Shown piece by piece: positions 5,621 through 14,214 of a stretch of DNA of 15,000 nt (positions are counted from its first letter, which is position 1; each line of letters begins with the position of its first letter). The stretch lies in the NCBI GenBank assembly GCA_018398765.1, contig JAHBMJ010001526.1, positions 1 through 15,000 of the forward strand, given 5' to 3'. The stretch is from Chromera velia (taxonomy: Eukaryota > Sar > Chromeraceae). The notes beneath the pieces were generated by a model. The model saw only the letters and a list, made by a program, of their open reading frames with translations, was not told the origin of the DNA and did not search any database. Made by a program: the position numbers and the translations under genes.

Positions 5621-8323
5621 ATGCTGAGCCCCGATAGAGACGCACTGGGAGACGACTCCCTTTGGGGCCCTCCTCCCTCTACCAACGGGCCTCCGCTCCA
5701 GAAAAATGGAACTGCAACTGCAACAGAGACGGTGCAATCCACCACGAACGGGGGATTCACAGCCGAGGCCGACTTGTGGTCGTCACCTCCCGCCGTCTCT
5801 TCCCATCTCAACCCGTCTTCAGGCAGAGAAGCCGGCGCAGACGCAGTACAGAGCCCGTCTCTCGACGCTTATTTCGACAATGACCTGTCAGAGAGGCCCG
5901 CCCACAATCACAATCAGAGTGCGCCACAGCACGGACTGCCACAGGGATCCCCTCAGTACAACCAACCAACGGCCGTACAGCCTCATCCTGCGGGGGGCGG
6001 AGAGACGGAGACGGGTTTTTTTGTGCCTGCCTCTGCAGGCGTTCCCCCTGCAGACGCGCTTCAGGCAGAGAGGGTGGCTGCACTTGTGGTGGCAGCACTG
6101 GGACCCAAATTTGAAATTCTGGAGACGAAATTTGGGGAGATGCAAGAGAGGTGAGGCAGAACGCGATGCGGTGCGATGGAGAGACAGAGAAGACAACATG
6201 ATGTCTTGTGACTCTTCTAGCACTGCGTCCTGTACTCATTTTCATTGTTCTCCTCTCGCCCGCCCCCCTCTTTCCTTCCTTTCCCCTGTCCTCTCTTGTC
6301 CCCTTTGTCCTTCAATCTCTCTCTCTCTCTCTCTCTCTCAAAGAAAGCAAATGATCATCGCAAGTGGAGAGAGGTTCAGGCTCTTTCTCTTCCGCGTTGT
6401 TGTTTTGTTTCCCTGACGTGCTGAATGAGGTTTCTGTCTGTTCGTCTGTTCTGTCCACGCGAATTTGTCTGACTGATTGATCTGGCAGGTTCGAGGGCCG
6501 CTTCCAGGAGGTCTCCCAGAAGGTTGGCACTCTCGAGACCGCCCTCTCGTCCCTCTCTCTTGCCGTCCAACGAACGCACTCTTCGCCCCCTGTGCAGAGC
6601 AGCCATGCACAGCCGCACTATCACGGAGGGGTGGCAGTGAGTGTGACTACGGGAGGGGGTCACGGTCACACCGCGCCGGGGGGGGGACCTACGGCCGGGT
6701 CGAGGGGCCACATAGCTCGGCCACCCGGATACGTGCGAGACGGCGAGCAGCATCACCTCACACAGGGAACGCGCCACCCCCCCGGTAGCCACGTGCCACA
6801 CGGGGGCTCCTCAGCTGCCGACAACGCGGGGGGGGGGGGACACGGGGAGTTTCCGCACTCACATGCAGCCGCAGAGGTACGTGAGCGAGAGGGATCCCCA
6901 ACTCCATTCATTCATGCTTTCCTTTTCGTCTTTCTGTCTTCTGTCTACCAGGATGTTGTACGTGTCTGTTGCTCTGAAACGGAAAAAACAAGAGACAGCT
7001 AGGCAGCCTGTTTATCATACGGTGAGTCAGTAAGGCAGCGCGAGGGAGGGGAGGCCTCACGGCACGGGGGGGCCTCCCATCGAGGGAGCATGAACGAACG
7101 AACGAACGAATCATCCATCCATCCATCCCTCTTTCTAGGCTGGCTGGAAGGCTGGCGGGTTGGCTGCCGTCCCCCCTGTCACTGTTCCGTTCCAGGCGTG
7201 TCTGCCAGTGGAGAGCAGCGGGAGGAGAGACGGGTGAAGAAGGAGAAAGGACTAGCCAGACAGGCGGACGGTCTTAATAAGAGCTGCGTGACGGGGGACG
7301 GTGGGGGAGGCAGAGGAGGGGGGGGGGAGGGAGGGAGGGAGGATGCTTTCCTCCCTCGATCATCGATCATGCCTGCATGCATGCCTTCATGTGAGGGTGG
7401 GTATGTGTGCTGCATGGTCAAATGTATGTATGCTGTCTGCCTCCAATTATGTATGCATGCTGTCTGGCTCTATCTATCTATCTATCTATCTATCTGTGTG
7501 CCTCTCTGGCTGCCTGTCCATGTGTGTCTGAGTGTGCACGTGCAGGCCGAGAAACGAAGGAAAGAGGAGGAGGCGCGGAGAGCAGACGAGGCGCGCAGGG
7601 CTGCCGAGGAGGCGGCTAGACTGCGCAAGGAGAGGGAGGAGCGAGAGCGGAAGAAGAAGGAAGAAGAAGAAAAGAGGTGAGAGAGACAGAAAGAAATGTG
7701 GTGAAGGAAGAGACATCGACGATAATAAATTCACAGGAAAGCTAGGAAGGAAAAGAAAGAAATCTAGAGCGAGCTCCTACATGATGATAACCTTTGCTGT
7801 GCATGTACGTGGGCTTATGCACCTTTTATCAGCTTGTTTTCAAACGGTTTGTCAGTGCTTGCTTTTCGTACACACTGGGGAAATGAAAAAAGAGCAGTCG
7901 ACAGGGATCGCCCTCGCGACACGCATGGCCACGTGCATAGACGGTGAACTCGGAGGTGCAAATACACAGTGAAGATCGATGAATCATTTAGAAGGGGGGG
8001 GGGGAGGGAAGCGTGTTACTCCCCCCACGGCATTTCTTTCTGCATGATCAAGTACTGCGCTATGATCGCAAATCGTGAGTAGCATGTACTCAGACAAAAA
8101 GAACCTCACTTTCTGCTCATTGACTGGTCGCTGCAGGCTCGCGGAAGAGAGACGGCGTGAAGAGGAGCGACGGCAAAAACTTCGAGAGATCGAGGCACGG
8201 CGGCGGGAGGTGATCGGGACCCTCACCGGAGCTTCAGGAGCGAAGGGAAAGGGGGGGGCGGGTCTTTTTGGAGATGACTCGGGCGATGAGGGGAAGAAGG
8301 GCCGGGGTCTTTTTGACGATTGA
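5621..8323 (+). CDS. Four-exon gene: coiled-coil protein with C-terminal GLF-acidic motifs (411 aa predicted)
   Basis: Predicted exons are 5621-6150, 6489-6876, 7546-7676 and 8137-8323. All introns are GT-AG (donors GTGAGG, GTACGT, GTGAGA; acceptors GGCAG, TGCAG, TGCAG), and phases 2, 0, 2 keep one frame to TGA 8321-8323. The ATG at 5621 is the first after an in-frame TGA near 5597. Residues 1-144 are low-complexity Ser/Pro/Gln/Gly. Residues 145-204 form an amphipathic, coiled-coil-like helix that reads smoothly across intron 1 (MQER joined to FEGRF). Residues 205-306 are Gly/His-rich. Residues 307-376 are an almost pure Glu/Arg/Lys helix. The C-terminus has GLFGDD (392-397) and GLFDD (407-411). 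Spaced LF-acidic motifs resemble the LFa repeats of WASH-complex FAM21/WASHC2, which bind retromer and capping protein; this is a motif-level resemblance only, without a family match. The protein is probably cytosolic: no signal peptide or membrane segment is seen. A small extra exon inside intron 2 cannot be excluded. Confidence 0.72.
6151..6488 (+). other. Intron 1 of the four-exon gene
   Basis: 338 nt with donor AGAG|GTGAGG and acceptor GGCAG|G. It contains a pyrimidine-rich stretch at about 6230-6340 that includes the (CT)n array. Phase 2: it splits an Arg codon, and joining restores a continuous heptad-like helix across the junction. Confidence 0.7.
6316..6339. repeat. (CT)n microsatellite in intron 1
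   Basis: An almost pure run of about 12 CT units, well upstream of the acceptor. Probably length-variable between strains. Confidence 0.9.
6828..6839 (+). repeat. 12-G homopolymer inside exon 2
   Basis: The tract encodes part of Ala followed by four Gly codons (AGGGGH). The reading frame continues to a good splice donor on the far side only if the tract is exactly this length modulo 3, so it is a mutation and sequencing-error hot spot within coding DNA. Confidence 0.85.
7092..7128. repeat. Adjacent (GAAC)n and (CATC)n tetranucleotide arrays
   Basis: GAAC repeats run at 7092-7110 and CATC repeats at 7112-7128, nearly abutting, inside intron 2. Each has four to five units. Confidence 0.85.
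7469..7495. repeat. (TATC)n microsatellite
   Basis: About six to seven units of TATC within intron 2, about 50 nt upstream of the splice acceptor. Confidence 0.9.
7677..8136 (+). other. Intron 3 of the four-exon gene
   Basis: 460 nt with donor AAGAG|GTGAGAG and acceptor CGCTGCAG|G, phase 2. It splits an Arg codon within the charged helix, which continues as RLAEERRREEERR in exon 4. It contains an 11-G run at 7994-8004. Confidence 0.7.
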
Positions 8324-8595
8324 TTGATGCGTTAATTAATTCCACTAAGCGTTCTACGATCAGTCTCGAAGCAGGGCTGGCCCCCCCAACTTCCAGTTGA
8401 AGAGATAGCATCGGCCTGTGCATCCATGACGGTGGGTGGCATTCAAGCAAGAAGATCAATTCTCATCTCAGGCTGAGGCAAAGAAATGTCAAACAGTAAA
8501 CAAGCAGCTGGTTGCAGCCAGCTGCATACTACTAGCGGAAAAAACTGGAAAGGAGGGGAAACAAAAAACAGAACGCGTTGTATACGCATGCAACA
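8324..8595 (+). other. 3' UTR and downstream flank of the four-exon gene
   Basis: No ORF of interest. No canonical AATAAA occurs close to the stop; the nearest AT-rich stretch is GTTAATTAATTCC near 8330-8343. The 3' end of the transcript cannot be set from sequence. Confidence 0.3.
8504..8525. repeat. Perfect 8-bp hairpin
   Basis: GCAGCTGG at 8504-8511 and CCAGCTGC at 8518-8525 with the 6-nt loop TTGCAG. It sits about 180 nt past the stop of the four-exon gene and could form in its 3' UTR RNA. Confidence 0.6.
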
Positions 8596-8870
8596 TTTTT
8601 TTTTGAACAATTAAATTGATTTGAAGTCTTAAAATTTTTGAAAACGAAAAGGCATATGTCTGAACTCAATTTTTTTTTTTTTAAAGTTAAGTGTTATTGA
8701 ATCAAAAATGTATATCATACTTTAAGAATTAAAGTTCAAAGTTATTAAATCACTAGCTAGGCCCTGCACTACGTTAAAAAAAAAAAAAAAAGATCAGAAA
8801 AACTTTTTTTTTATGGATTTTTTTTTTATTTATCATAACACTAACCTAGGTTCAAATCGACTTACTACTT
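8595..8870. repeat. AT-rich block with A and T homopolymers
   Basis: T runs near 8595-8604, 8670-8682, 8804-8812 and 8818-8827, and a 16-A run at 8776-8791. Base composition is sharply AT-rich compared with the GC-rich gene before it. It holds no ORF. It could be the poly(A)/3' end of a retroposed element or inserted organellar DNA; neither is shown by the sequence. Confidence 0.7.
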
Positions 8871-9128
8871 GACTCCATAACTAGGTACTCCGACTGGGCA
8901 TTATAGGGCGTTACTGTCATCACTGCCTCGCCGGTAATGCTAACCCGCCAGGTCTTTCCTCGAAAAACCTGTTTTAGGGACGTTGGCTTGCTCGTAGCCT
9001 GCAAAAGCATACCATCTCTACCTGATGGCAGAGCCCATCACTCGACGGCCACAAGCCTCCCGATGTAAGGTCTTACGTTTCCCCAGCTTTTCATTCACCT
9101 CTCATATCTCCACAAAAGAAAGAACGAG
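8871..9128. other. Unassigned non-coding stretch
   Basis: Normal composition returns after the AT-rich block. I see no ORF, tRNA or repeat here. A palindrome AACCTAGGTT lies at the left edge near 8852. Confidence 0.4.
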
Positions 9129-9686
9129 ATGGAAATGCTAGACAGAAAGAGCGACAGAGAGCAAGACATAGTCAGGCGCAGTCAGGCCCGCGCGGTCACA
9201 TGCACGCTTGCATCTTCATGCCGATGCATGCGCTCGCAACCATTTACTTTAGTTTTTCTTTTTTTCTTCATCTCTCTCTCTTTCACTCTCTTACCTCTCA
9301 TTCCTGCTTCGCTTTCCCCTCACTGTCTTCTTTCTTCTTCCGAGGCGCTGGTTTTACAGCAATGCGGCAAAGTCAGACGAGCGAACGCGGCTACAGTGAG
9401 GCAAGAGGAGAAGGACCTACACTTTCAACAACACACTCTGCATGACAAGAGTTTGTCTCGATGCAACCAGTGGAAAAGGCAGCCAAGCCACTGTGTGACA
9501 GTGAAAAGACAGAGAAGCAAACGACCAAAACTGGGAAAAGAAAAGAGCAGACCGATCAACCTTCTACAGAGCAACAAACAGACAGACTCAGAGGGACACA
9601 TACGACTAACCAAAGAAGTCGTGGGTCAAATGCTCAGGCATGCACAAACGCATATACGTACTCCCACCACATCAGATCTTCATTAA
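9129..9686 (+). CDS. Unrecognised ORF, 185 codons, doubtful
   Basis: An open frame from ATG to stop without any family I recognise. Its apparent membrane segment (residues about 38-62, Phe/Leu/Ser-rich) comes from a TTC/CTC-rich pyrimidine tract at 9245-9340 that ends in TTTTACAG. That looks more like an intron polypyrimidine tract and acceptor than like protein. The part after 9359 is Gln/Lys/Arg-rich. It is more likely a chance ORF, or an exon piece, than a complete gene. Confidence 0.15.
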   Translation: MEMLDRKSDREQDIVRRSQARAVTCTLASSCRCMRSQPFTLVFLFFFISLSFTLLPLIPASLSPHCLLSSSEALVLQQCGKVRRANAATVRQEEKDLHFQQHTLHDKSLSRCNQWKRQPSHCVTVKRQRSKRPKLGKEKSRPINLLQSNKQTDSEGHIRLTKEVVGQMLRHAQTHIRTPTTSDLH

Positions 9687-10362
9687 AAGCGCCGCCTACA
9701 AACAGATCGCAATCCAAACGGCCAGTAGAGTGCTTTTCTAATATTCTTTGATTCTGCAACTGTCTCAGTCTTCCGAACAGCTGTCGGCTGATCACTTTCA
9801 CTTATCTTTTGCTGTTGGTTACTTGCTTGTCTGCGCAAGGCTGACCACCTTCGTGGCCTGCAAACACCTCCAGCATGTCTGGGTCTGTCTGGACTGGTCC
9901 TCCGACAACGTTTAAACACATTGTCAAGAAGACGCCCTTCGTCCTTCCATGTTGCCATTTTCTTCTGAGAGAGAGCTTATCGATTCTGGCTGTCCGACTA
10001 TCGCATAGATCATTCAATGAGTGGCCGTTCGATCGGATACGTGAGACTCTACTTGCATGTTAAACAGACAGAAGGGACAGGTGGCGGCGTACCACATGGA
10101 ACAATGCAGTGACGGCTGGTGTGCCAGCCGGAGAGGGCCTTCTGCTCTGGGACCCCGACGCGGCGAGCCTGGAGTAGGAAGGAGGGGGAAGTAAGGAAGG
10201 GGTACAAAATGATATCGAGCCTGCCCTTGACAGCAAAAGAGGCAGAAAGGTTGCGGCAAACCTACTGAGAGACAGAGTAGGGCACACGGCAGCTGCCATG
10301 CCTCGTCTCTTGCCGGCACCGGCAAAATTTTTAACAGGGATCGGGAAGGGCAAAGCGGGTTA
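9687..10362. other. Unassigned stretch without a supported gene
   Basis: Several overlapping ORFs of 60-100 codons exist on both strands, with none preferred by motif or codon pattern. A short + strand frame ending at a TAG near 10175 (AGVPAGEGLLLWDPDAASLE) looks protein-like after a possible acceptor but is too short to call. Confidence 0.3.
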
Positions 10363-10441
10363 TGGGGGAAGGGGGAGAAGAGGGGACAATGGGGAAGGGG
10401 GGAGAGGGAGGGAAAGAGGGGGAAAGAGGGGGAGAGGGGGG
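10363..10441 (+). repeat. G-rich purine tract
   Basis: Almost pure G/A for about 79 nt, broken only by CAAT at 10387-10390. It has many runs of four to six G. Runs at 10364-10385 and onward satisfy the G-quadruplex pattern, and the strand asymmetry would also permit triplex DNA. Confidence 0.8.
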
Positions 10442-11342
10442 TTGCTTCGGGGTGGGGGACCAGGGCAAATCGAATCGAGGCTGGCCAAGAGCATACGAAA
10501 TACTAGCGAGTGAGTGTGACTGGAGCGTCTTTTATCTAGAGTTAAGAGTTTATGTGTCGAAAGGAGCAGCAAGGGGATGAAACGGGACAGAAAGAAGAGA
10601 GGAGATAGAAAAAGACCAGCAGGACAGTCTGCAATGTATCTGGTCCCTTCCCTCCCTCTCTTTATGCAGCCACTAACACGCACAAAATGTGTTTATGCTC
10701 GACGAGACGGCCGAGCCCTTCTGTTAACGAGAACTCAAAGTCGATTGCCTACCCCTACGTCAACTACATATGAGACGTGGGCAGAGGACTGCCTGATTGC
10801 CGCCGCCATACATTTGTGCCTGCGCGTGCCCACGACTGCCTGGGACTGCCCTTGCGCCCTTGCACTGAACTCGGGGGAAGGATTAAGCTCATTGCAAAGC
10901 TGAGCGTCAAAGAGACGGACTGCGGGAACGACAACTTCAACAAGTTGAGCGCCGCACGTGCTGCACATTCGGAACTTCTGGAACTCGGAGTCTCCCTTTG
11001 GAAGAGTAACCGTTCTTCTTTCATGGCTTTTTTTGGCTTTGTTTTGCATGTGGCTTGGGAGTCAGACTCCTCGTATGGCTGAAAGCACAAGCGCACGAGG
11101 GAGCGCCTTCATTCGTTGTCTCCTTCTCGTTTCTTTCTGCTGATTTGAAACGTTTTGGGTTATCCCTGGTTTCCTCTTTTGAGAAAAAGAGATTGGAAAA
11201 GGCGGAGAAAATGAGTAGAGGAGGAGCAAAGAGAGAAGAAATCTTAAAAGAGACGTCTGTTGAACAAGAAAGAAAAAAAGAGAAAAAGCGACGGGACAGC
11301 CCGTGCATGTCTTGGTGTCTGTTCTGCATCTTCTCCCTGCAG
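10442..11342. other. Unassigned stretch with overlapping ORFs on both strands
   Basis: Open frames of about 100 codons overlap here on both strands (for example + 10577-10903 and + 10777-11082, - 10735-11049). None shows a recognised domain. The + frame around 10880-11010 (KLIAKLSVKETDCGND, then LLELGVSLWKSN) and the - frame with CSTCGAQL are equally protein-like, so strand cannot be decided. A multi-exon gene with short exons remains possible. Confidence 0.3.
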
Positions 11343-11415
11343 GGGGACGCCGGTGCTTTGGAGGCCCTCTGGGTTCTTTGGGTATCGCTCCTCCCCCTCG
11401 CAGTACGGAAGTTGA
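11343..11415 (+). CDS. Possible terminal exon, doubtful
   Basis: A pyrimidine-rich stretch ending in TTCTCCCTGCAG (acceptor at 11342) precedes a short frame reading PVLWRPSGFFGYRSSPSQY and closing at TGA 11413-11415. The aromatic, Pro/Ser-rich content looks like a genuine C-terminus, but alternative frames stay open through the same bases and no upstream exon can be joined with confidence. Confidence 0.15.
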
Positions 11416-11848
11416 TGAGAGCCCTGGATGGCGGCCTTGGTGGAGCCAGCCATCTCTGCACATATATCTGCATGGAGCCAGACGGTGTGCCGGCAGGCGT
11501 CTCCCTACGATAGGTCTGACCGGGTGCCGTTCATTTGTTAATGTCTGTTCTTGTATGTTCAGTCGATCTATAGTGTTATTGACGATAAGCGAACAGACGT
11601 GCATGCAGTCTTCGGGAAGGGAGTGACATAGAAGAGAGAGGAGGAAGAGATGTAAATAAATGACATTGTATGTGAACATATATGTGCATGAGGCTTTCTG
11701 CTGTCGTTCTCTGTTTTCTCCGTCTTTTCATGTTTTGTTCGTACCTCCGTCTGCCCGTCTACTTTCATTCAGAAAAGAGAACTGGAAGGGGTTCTCTTAC
11801 AGGCATGCTATTCTATCTATCGCCCGCTTTCTTTCAGCAGGCCGGTCT

Positions 11849-11886
<38 letters not shown>

Positions 11887-11899
11887 AAGAGAGAGAGAG
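11849..11899. repeat. (GA)n microsatellite
   Basis: About 50 nt of GA with a few GAAA variants. It follows a TTTCTTTCAGCAG acceptor-like sequence. Open frames across it encode only Arg/Glu alternation and are not treated as genes. Confidence 0.9.
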
Positions 11900-12395
11900 T
11901 GGGAGCAAGTGAAACGAAGTCAGAAAACAGAGTTTGCTACCTCTTTCTTTCTACCGGTTCCGCCTCTTTCTTTTCGATCAGCTGTCATTGGTGGTGTTCG
12001 ATCTGCGTCTTTGTTTTGAGGCCACGGAGGTGTTGGAGGTGCTTTGTTTTTCTGTCTTGCTTCAAGAGAAACAAAGACGGCATAAAAGAGAAATGAGAGG
12101 AAAAGGAAACAGTAGAACTGTACAGGAGTTCGAAGAATGGAGATTTGCCAGAATGAGCTTGGCTGTCTGTGATGTAACACACACACAGTCCCTCTTAGAA
12201 TTTTTGTATCGGCCCGTCTCCGCTTTCTGATTTACCGCCTCCAAGTGCCCTCTGAATTACTCATTCTGAGGCTTTCCATGGGCCCTTTTCATCCCGTTTA
12301 CGCGGATGCTTTAGAATGTAAAGATCCTACTAGAATCAATTTAGGAATTTGACCTAGAATCTGACCTTAAATCAATACTAGAATGGATAAGTGAT
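11900..12395. other. Unassigned stretch left of the compact LTR element
   Basis: T-rich and CT-rich sequence with no supported gene. Four spaced TAGAAT copies (12312, 12331, 12355, 12379; spacing 19, 24, 24) occur just before the element and may be a small degenerate tandem repeat. Confidence 0.4.
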
Positions 12396-12399
12396 AAGT

Positions 12400-12875
12400 T
12401 GTGGAGTCATACCCTGTGGTACCGCCCTCTGGACCTTCGCATGCGTTGTATTTGAATGAGCCTGCATGCCGACGTCATACTCCACCGCCGCATGTATATG
12501 CAGTCTGTCTGTACGTGTCGCACTCGAAGCTCTGCGCATGCATGCAAGTCTACGTTTAGCCTCTTTAGCAACATGTAGTCTGAGCAACATCCTACGGCAG
12601 GTTTGAGTTGAAGTTAGCCGAAGTTATTGAATCTCTAGTTGAATCTATAGATCGAGTCGGATTCATATGGAGTCGGAAGAAGTCTGAAGACAAAGCTTTA
12701 TAGAACCTCTTAGAGCCAAAGTAGGATTGAGACCTCATTTGCATGAACCTGTAAAGTATTGCTTATATAAGTTAGTGTTGCTCACGTTCCTTCTCTAGAT
12801 CTTCCCCAGGGTTTTTGTCCTTGCTTTACCTTCTGTCTGGACGCCATAAGGTGGCTGGACAGGAGGAACAAAGCA
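12400..12875 (+). repeat. Left (5') LTR of the compact element
   Basis: 476 bp. It contains TATATAA at 12764-12770, about 105 nt before the LTR end, a plausible promoter for the element's RNA. By hand alignment it differs from the right copy at about 36 sites plus one 6-bp indel near 12464, about 92% identity. Some 33 of the 36 differences are transitions. Confidence 0.82.
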
Positions 12876-13416
12876 TTGTGATGAACGCTCAGCTCAATGA
12901 GTGTCAACTTTCATGTACCTTCTGTGATGGAGATCAGATCTGTCCTTTTGAGCAACAGTTGAAAGCCGATTGCAACTAGCGCAGATGAATAAAAGCGAAA
13001 AAGAGAGAAAGAAAGCAAGCTGTTTATTGCAAGTCTGTTTGTGTTTACGCACATCAATCTGATTGACTTTGGAGTCGAATTTCCGTCAATGGGAGGAAAC
13101 TTTTCAGCTTCCGCATCTGGATTTTGAGAGTCGGTTGATTGTGAATGACTGTTTCAATGATGGTGCTAAAGGGATTTCTGTGTCTCAGCCTGTGCTTTCT
13201 CACCATGCCTCTGTCATGGTGCGAGGACGCTCAAGATTTCATTCATTCGACTTCATGCTTTGAAGTGCCATTGTTCTGTTGGCTACATAGTTTTGCATTG
13301 CGTCTGGTTGATTGTGCTCATTCGATCACTCGCCTCTTTTTTCCTTTTCACGCATACTCGTATGTGTTTGGCTGATCGCGAGGACGCGATTTTCCTGTCC
13401 GTGGCCGGAGAGGATC
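12876..13416 (+). other. Internal region of the compact LTR element
   Basis: 541 bp between the LTRs. The longest open frame is 76 codons (13145-13375), overlapping one of 66; neither resembles Gag, a zinc knuckle or any enzyme. The base after the left LTR starts TTGTGATGAACGC, which lacks the TGG expected of a full tRNA 3'-end primer site. Confidence 0.6.
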
Positions 13417-13898
13417 TGTGGAGTCCTACCCTGTGGCGCCGTCCTCTCGACTTTTGCATACGTTGTATCTGAATGAGCCTGGCAGTGCGTGCCGACGTTA
13501 TGCTCCACCGCCGCATATATATGCAGTCTGCCTATACGTGTCGCACTCGAAGCTCTGCGCATGTATGCAAGTCTACGTTTGGCCTCTTTAGCAACATATA
13601 GTCTGAGCAACATCCTACGGCAGGTTCGAGTTGAAGTTAGCCAAAGTTATTGAATCTCTAGTTAAATCTATAGATCGAGTCGGATTTATGTGAAGTCGGA
13701 AGAAGTCTGAAGACAAAGCTTTATAGAACCTCTTAGAGGCAAAGTAGGATTGAGACCTCATTTGCATGAACCTGTAAGGTGTTGCTTATATAAGTTAGTA
13801 TTGCTCACGTTCCTTTTCTAGATCTTTCCCAGGGTTTTTGTCCTCGCTTTACCTTCTGTCTGGACGCTATAAGGTGGCTAGACAGGAGGGATAAAGTA
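13417..13898 (+). repeat. Right (3') LTR of the compact element
   Basis: 482 bp, collinear with the left LTR. TATATAA at 13787-13793 is conserved. It carries a 6-bp insertion (around 13482) relative to the left copy and ends AAAGTA where the left ends AAAGCA. Confidence 0.82.
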
Positions 13899-13979
13899 AA
13901 GTGATTTAGTGGTGCCTTAGGTGGTGCGATCAACTAACAACTGTTCTGAACTTTACATGCTTAAGGCCCTCTCTCCTAG

Positions 13980-14004
13980 CCTCTCTCTCTCTCTCTCTCT
14001 CTCT
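13980..14004. repeat. (CT)n microsatellite
   Basis: About twelve CT units, followed by a less regular TTTCTATCTCTATT tail. Confidence 0.9.
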
Positions 14005-14184
14005 TTCTATCTCTATTAATGTCGTGACCTCTGTCCTTATGAGGGACTAGATAAGGGAGTGAGTGACTGAAAAAGAAAAACCTCAAAGAGAAATGGGATG
14101 GCAGAAAGGGAACGGCATTGATAAGAACCTGGGCCCTCATTCATGGGGCCATCAAAAAAATTAAAACCGACCGTACGGGTCGGA

Positions 14185-14214
14185 CCCCCCCCCCCCCCNC
14201 CCCCCCCCCCCCCC
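14185..14214. repeat. Poly-C run containing an N
   Basis: 29 C and one N (14199). The true length is uncertain because assemblies often collapse or join such tracts. The palindrome CCGTACGG lies just left (14171-14178). Any ORF reading through it is not trustworthy. Confidence 0.9.

Larger units (their letters stand above)
6877..7545 (+). other. Intron 2 of the four-exon gene, rich in tandem repeats
   Basis: 669 nt with donor GAG|GTACGTGAG and acceptor GTGCAG|GCC, phase 0. It holds (GAAC)n, (CATC)n and (TATC)n arrays, G-rich tracts at about 7300-7340 and several ATGCATGC-type palindromes near 7370-7460. A short internal exon beginning after TTCCAG near 7196 is possible but unproven; including it would have to preserve phase 0. 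Confidence 0.6.
12396..13902. mobile_element. Complete compact LTR retroelement without coding capacity (TRIM/SMART-like), with target duplications
   Basis: Two direct repeats (12400-12875 and 13417-13898) have sharp matching ends. They begin TGTGGAGTC and end AAAGCA or AAAGTA, that is TG...CA/TA, as LTRs do. The bases outside are AAGT at 12396-12399 and AAGT at 13899-13902, a 4-bp target-site duplication. The internal region is only 541 bp and has no recognisable gag or pol. A purine-rich GGAGAGGA (13407-13414) two bases before the right repeat could be a polypurine tract. No clear tRNA primer-binding site follows the left repeat. Non-autonomous elements of this design depend on enzymes from another element. 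The LTRs are longer than in classical TRIMs (usually under about 250 bp), so this may instead be a deletion derivative of a larger element. Orientation + is implied by the TATA box and tract. Confidence 0.8.

Noticed and set aside
5287-5811. 174-codon minus-strand ORF with the peptide RENRTPD
   Set aside because: It is the antisense translation of the tRNA-like T-arm and of the host gene's first exon, a familiar artefact rather than a protein.
5706-6416. 236-codon + frame overlapping exon 1 of the four-exon gene
   Set aside because: It runs through the intron 1 (CT)n tract as Ser/Leu repeats and conflicts with the frame that splices consistently across four exons.
7301-7619. ORFs through the (TATC)n and G-rich parts of intron 2
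   Set aside because: Their coding content is microsatellite translation (YLSIYLS repeats), not protein-like.
11660-12230. ORFs of 76-119 codons across the (GA)n array
   Set aside because: The RE repeats come from the microsatellite; no domain, and competing frames exist on both strands.
12876-12900. tRNA primer-binding site after the left LTR
   Set aside because: No TGG-start match to a tRNA 3' end is visible; left open rather than claimed.
12400-13898. CRISPR array or simple tandem duplication as explanation for the two repeats
   Set aside because: Only two 480-bp copies with a long unique spacer, TG...CA/TA ends and a matching 4-bp flanking duplication; this fits LTRs, not CRISPR or plain tandem duplication.
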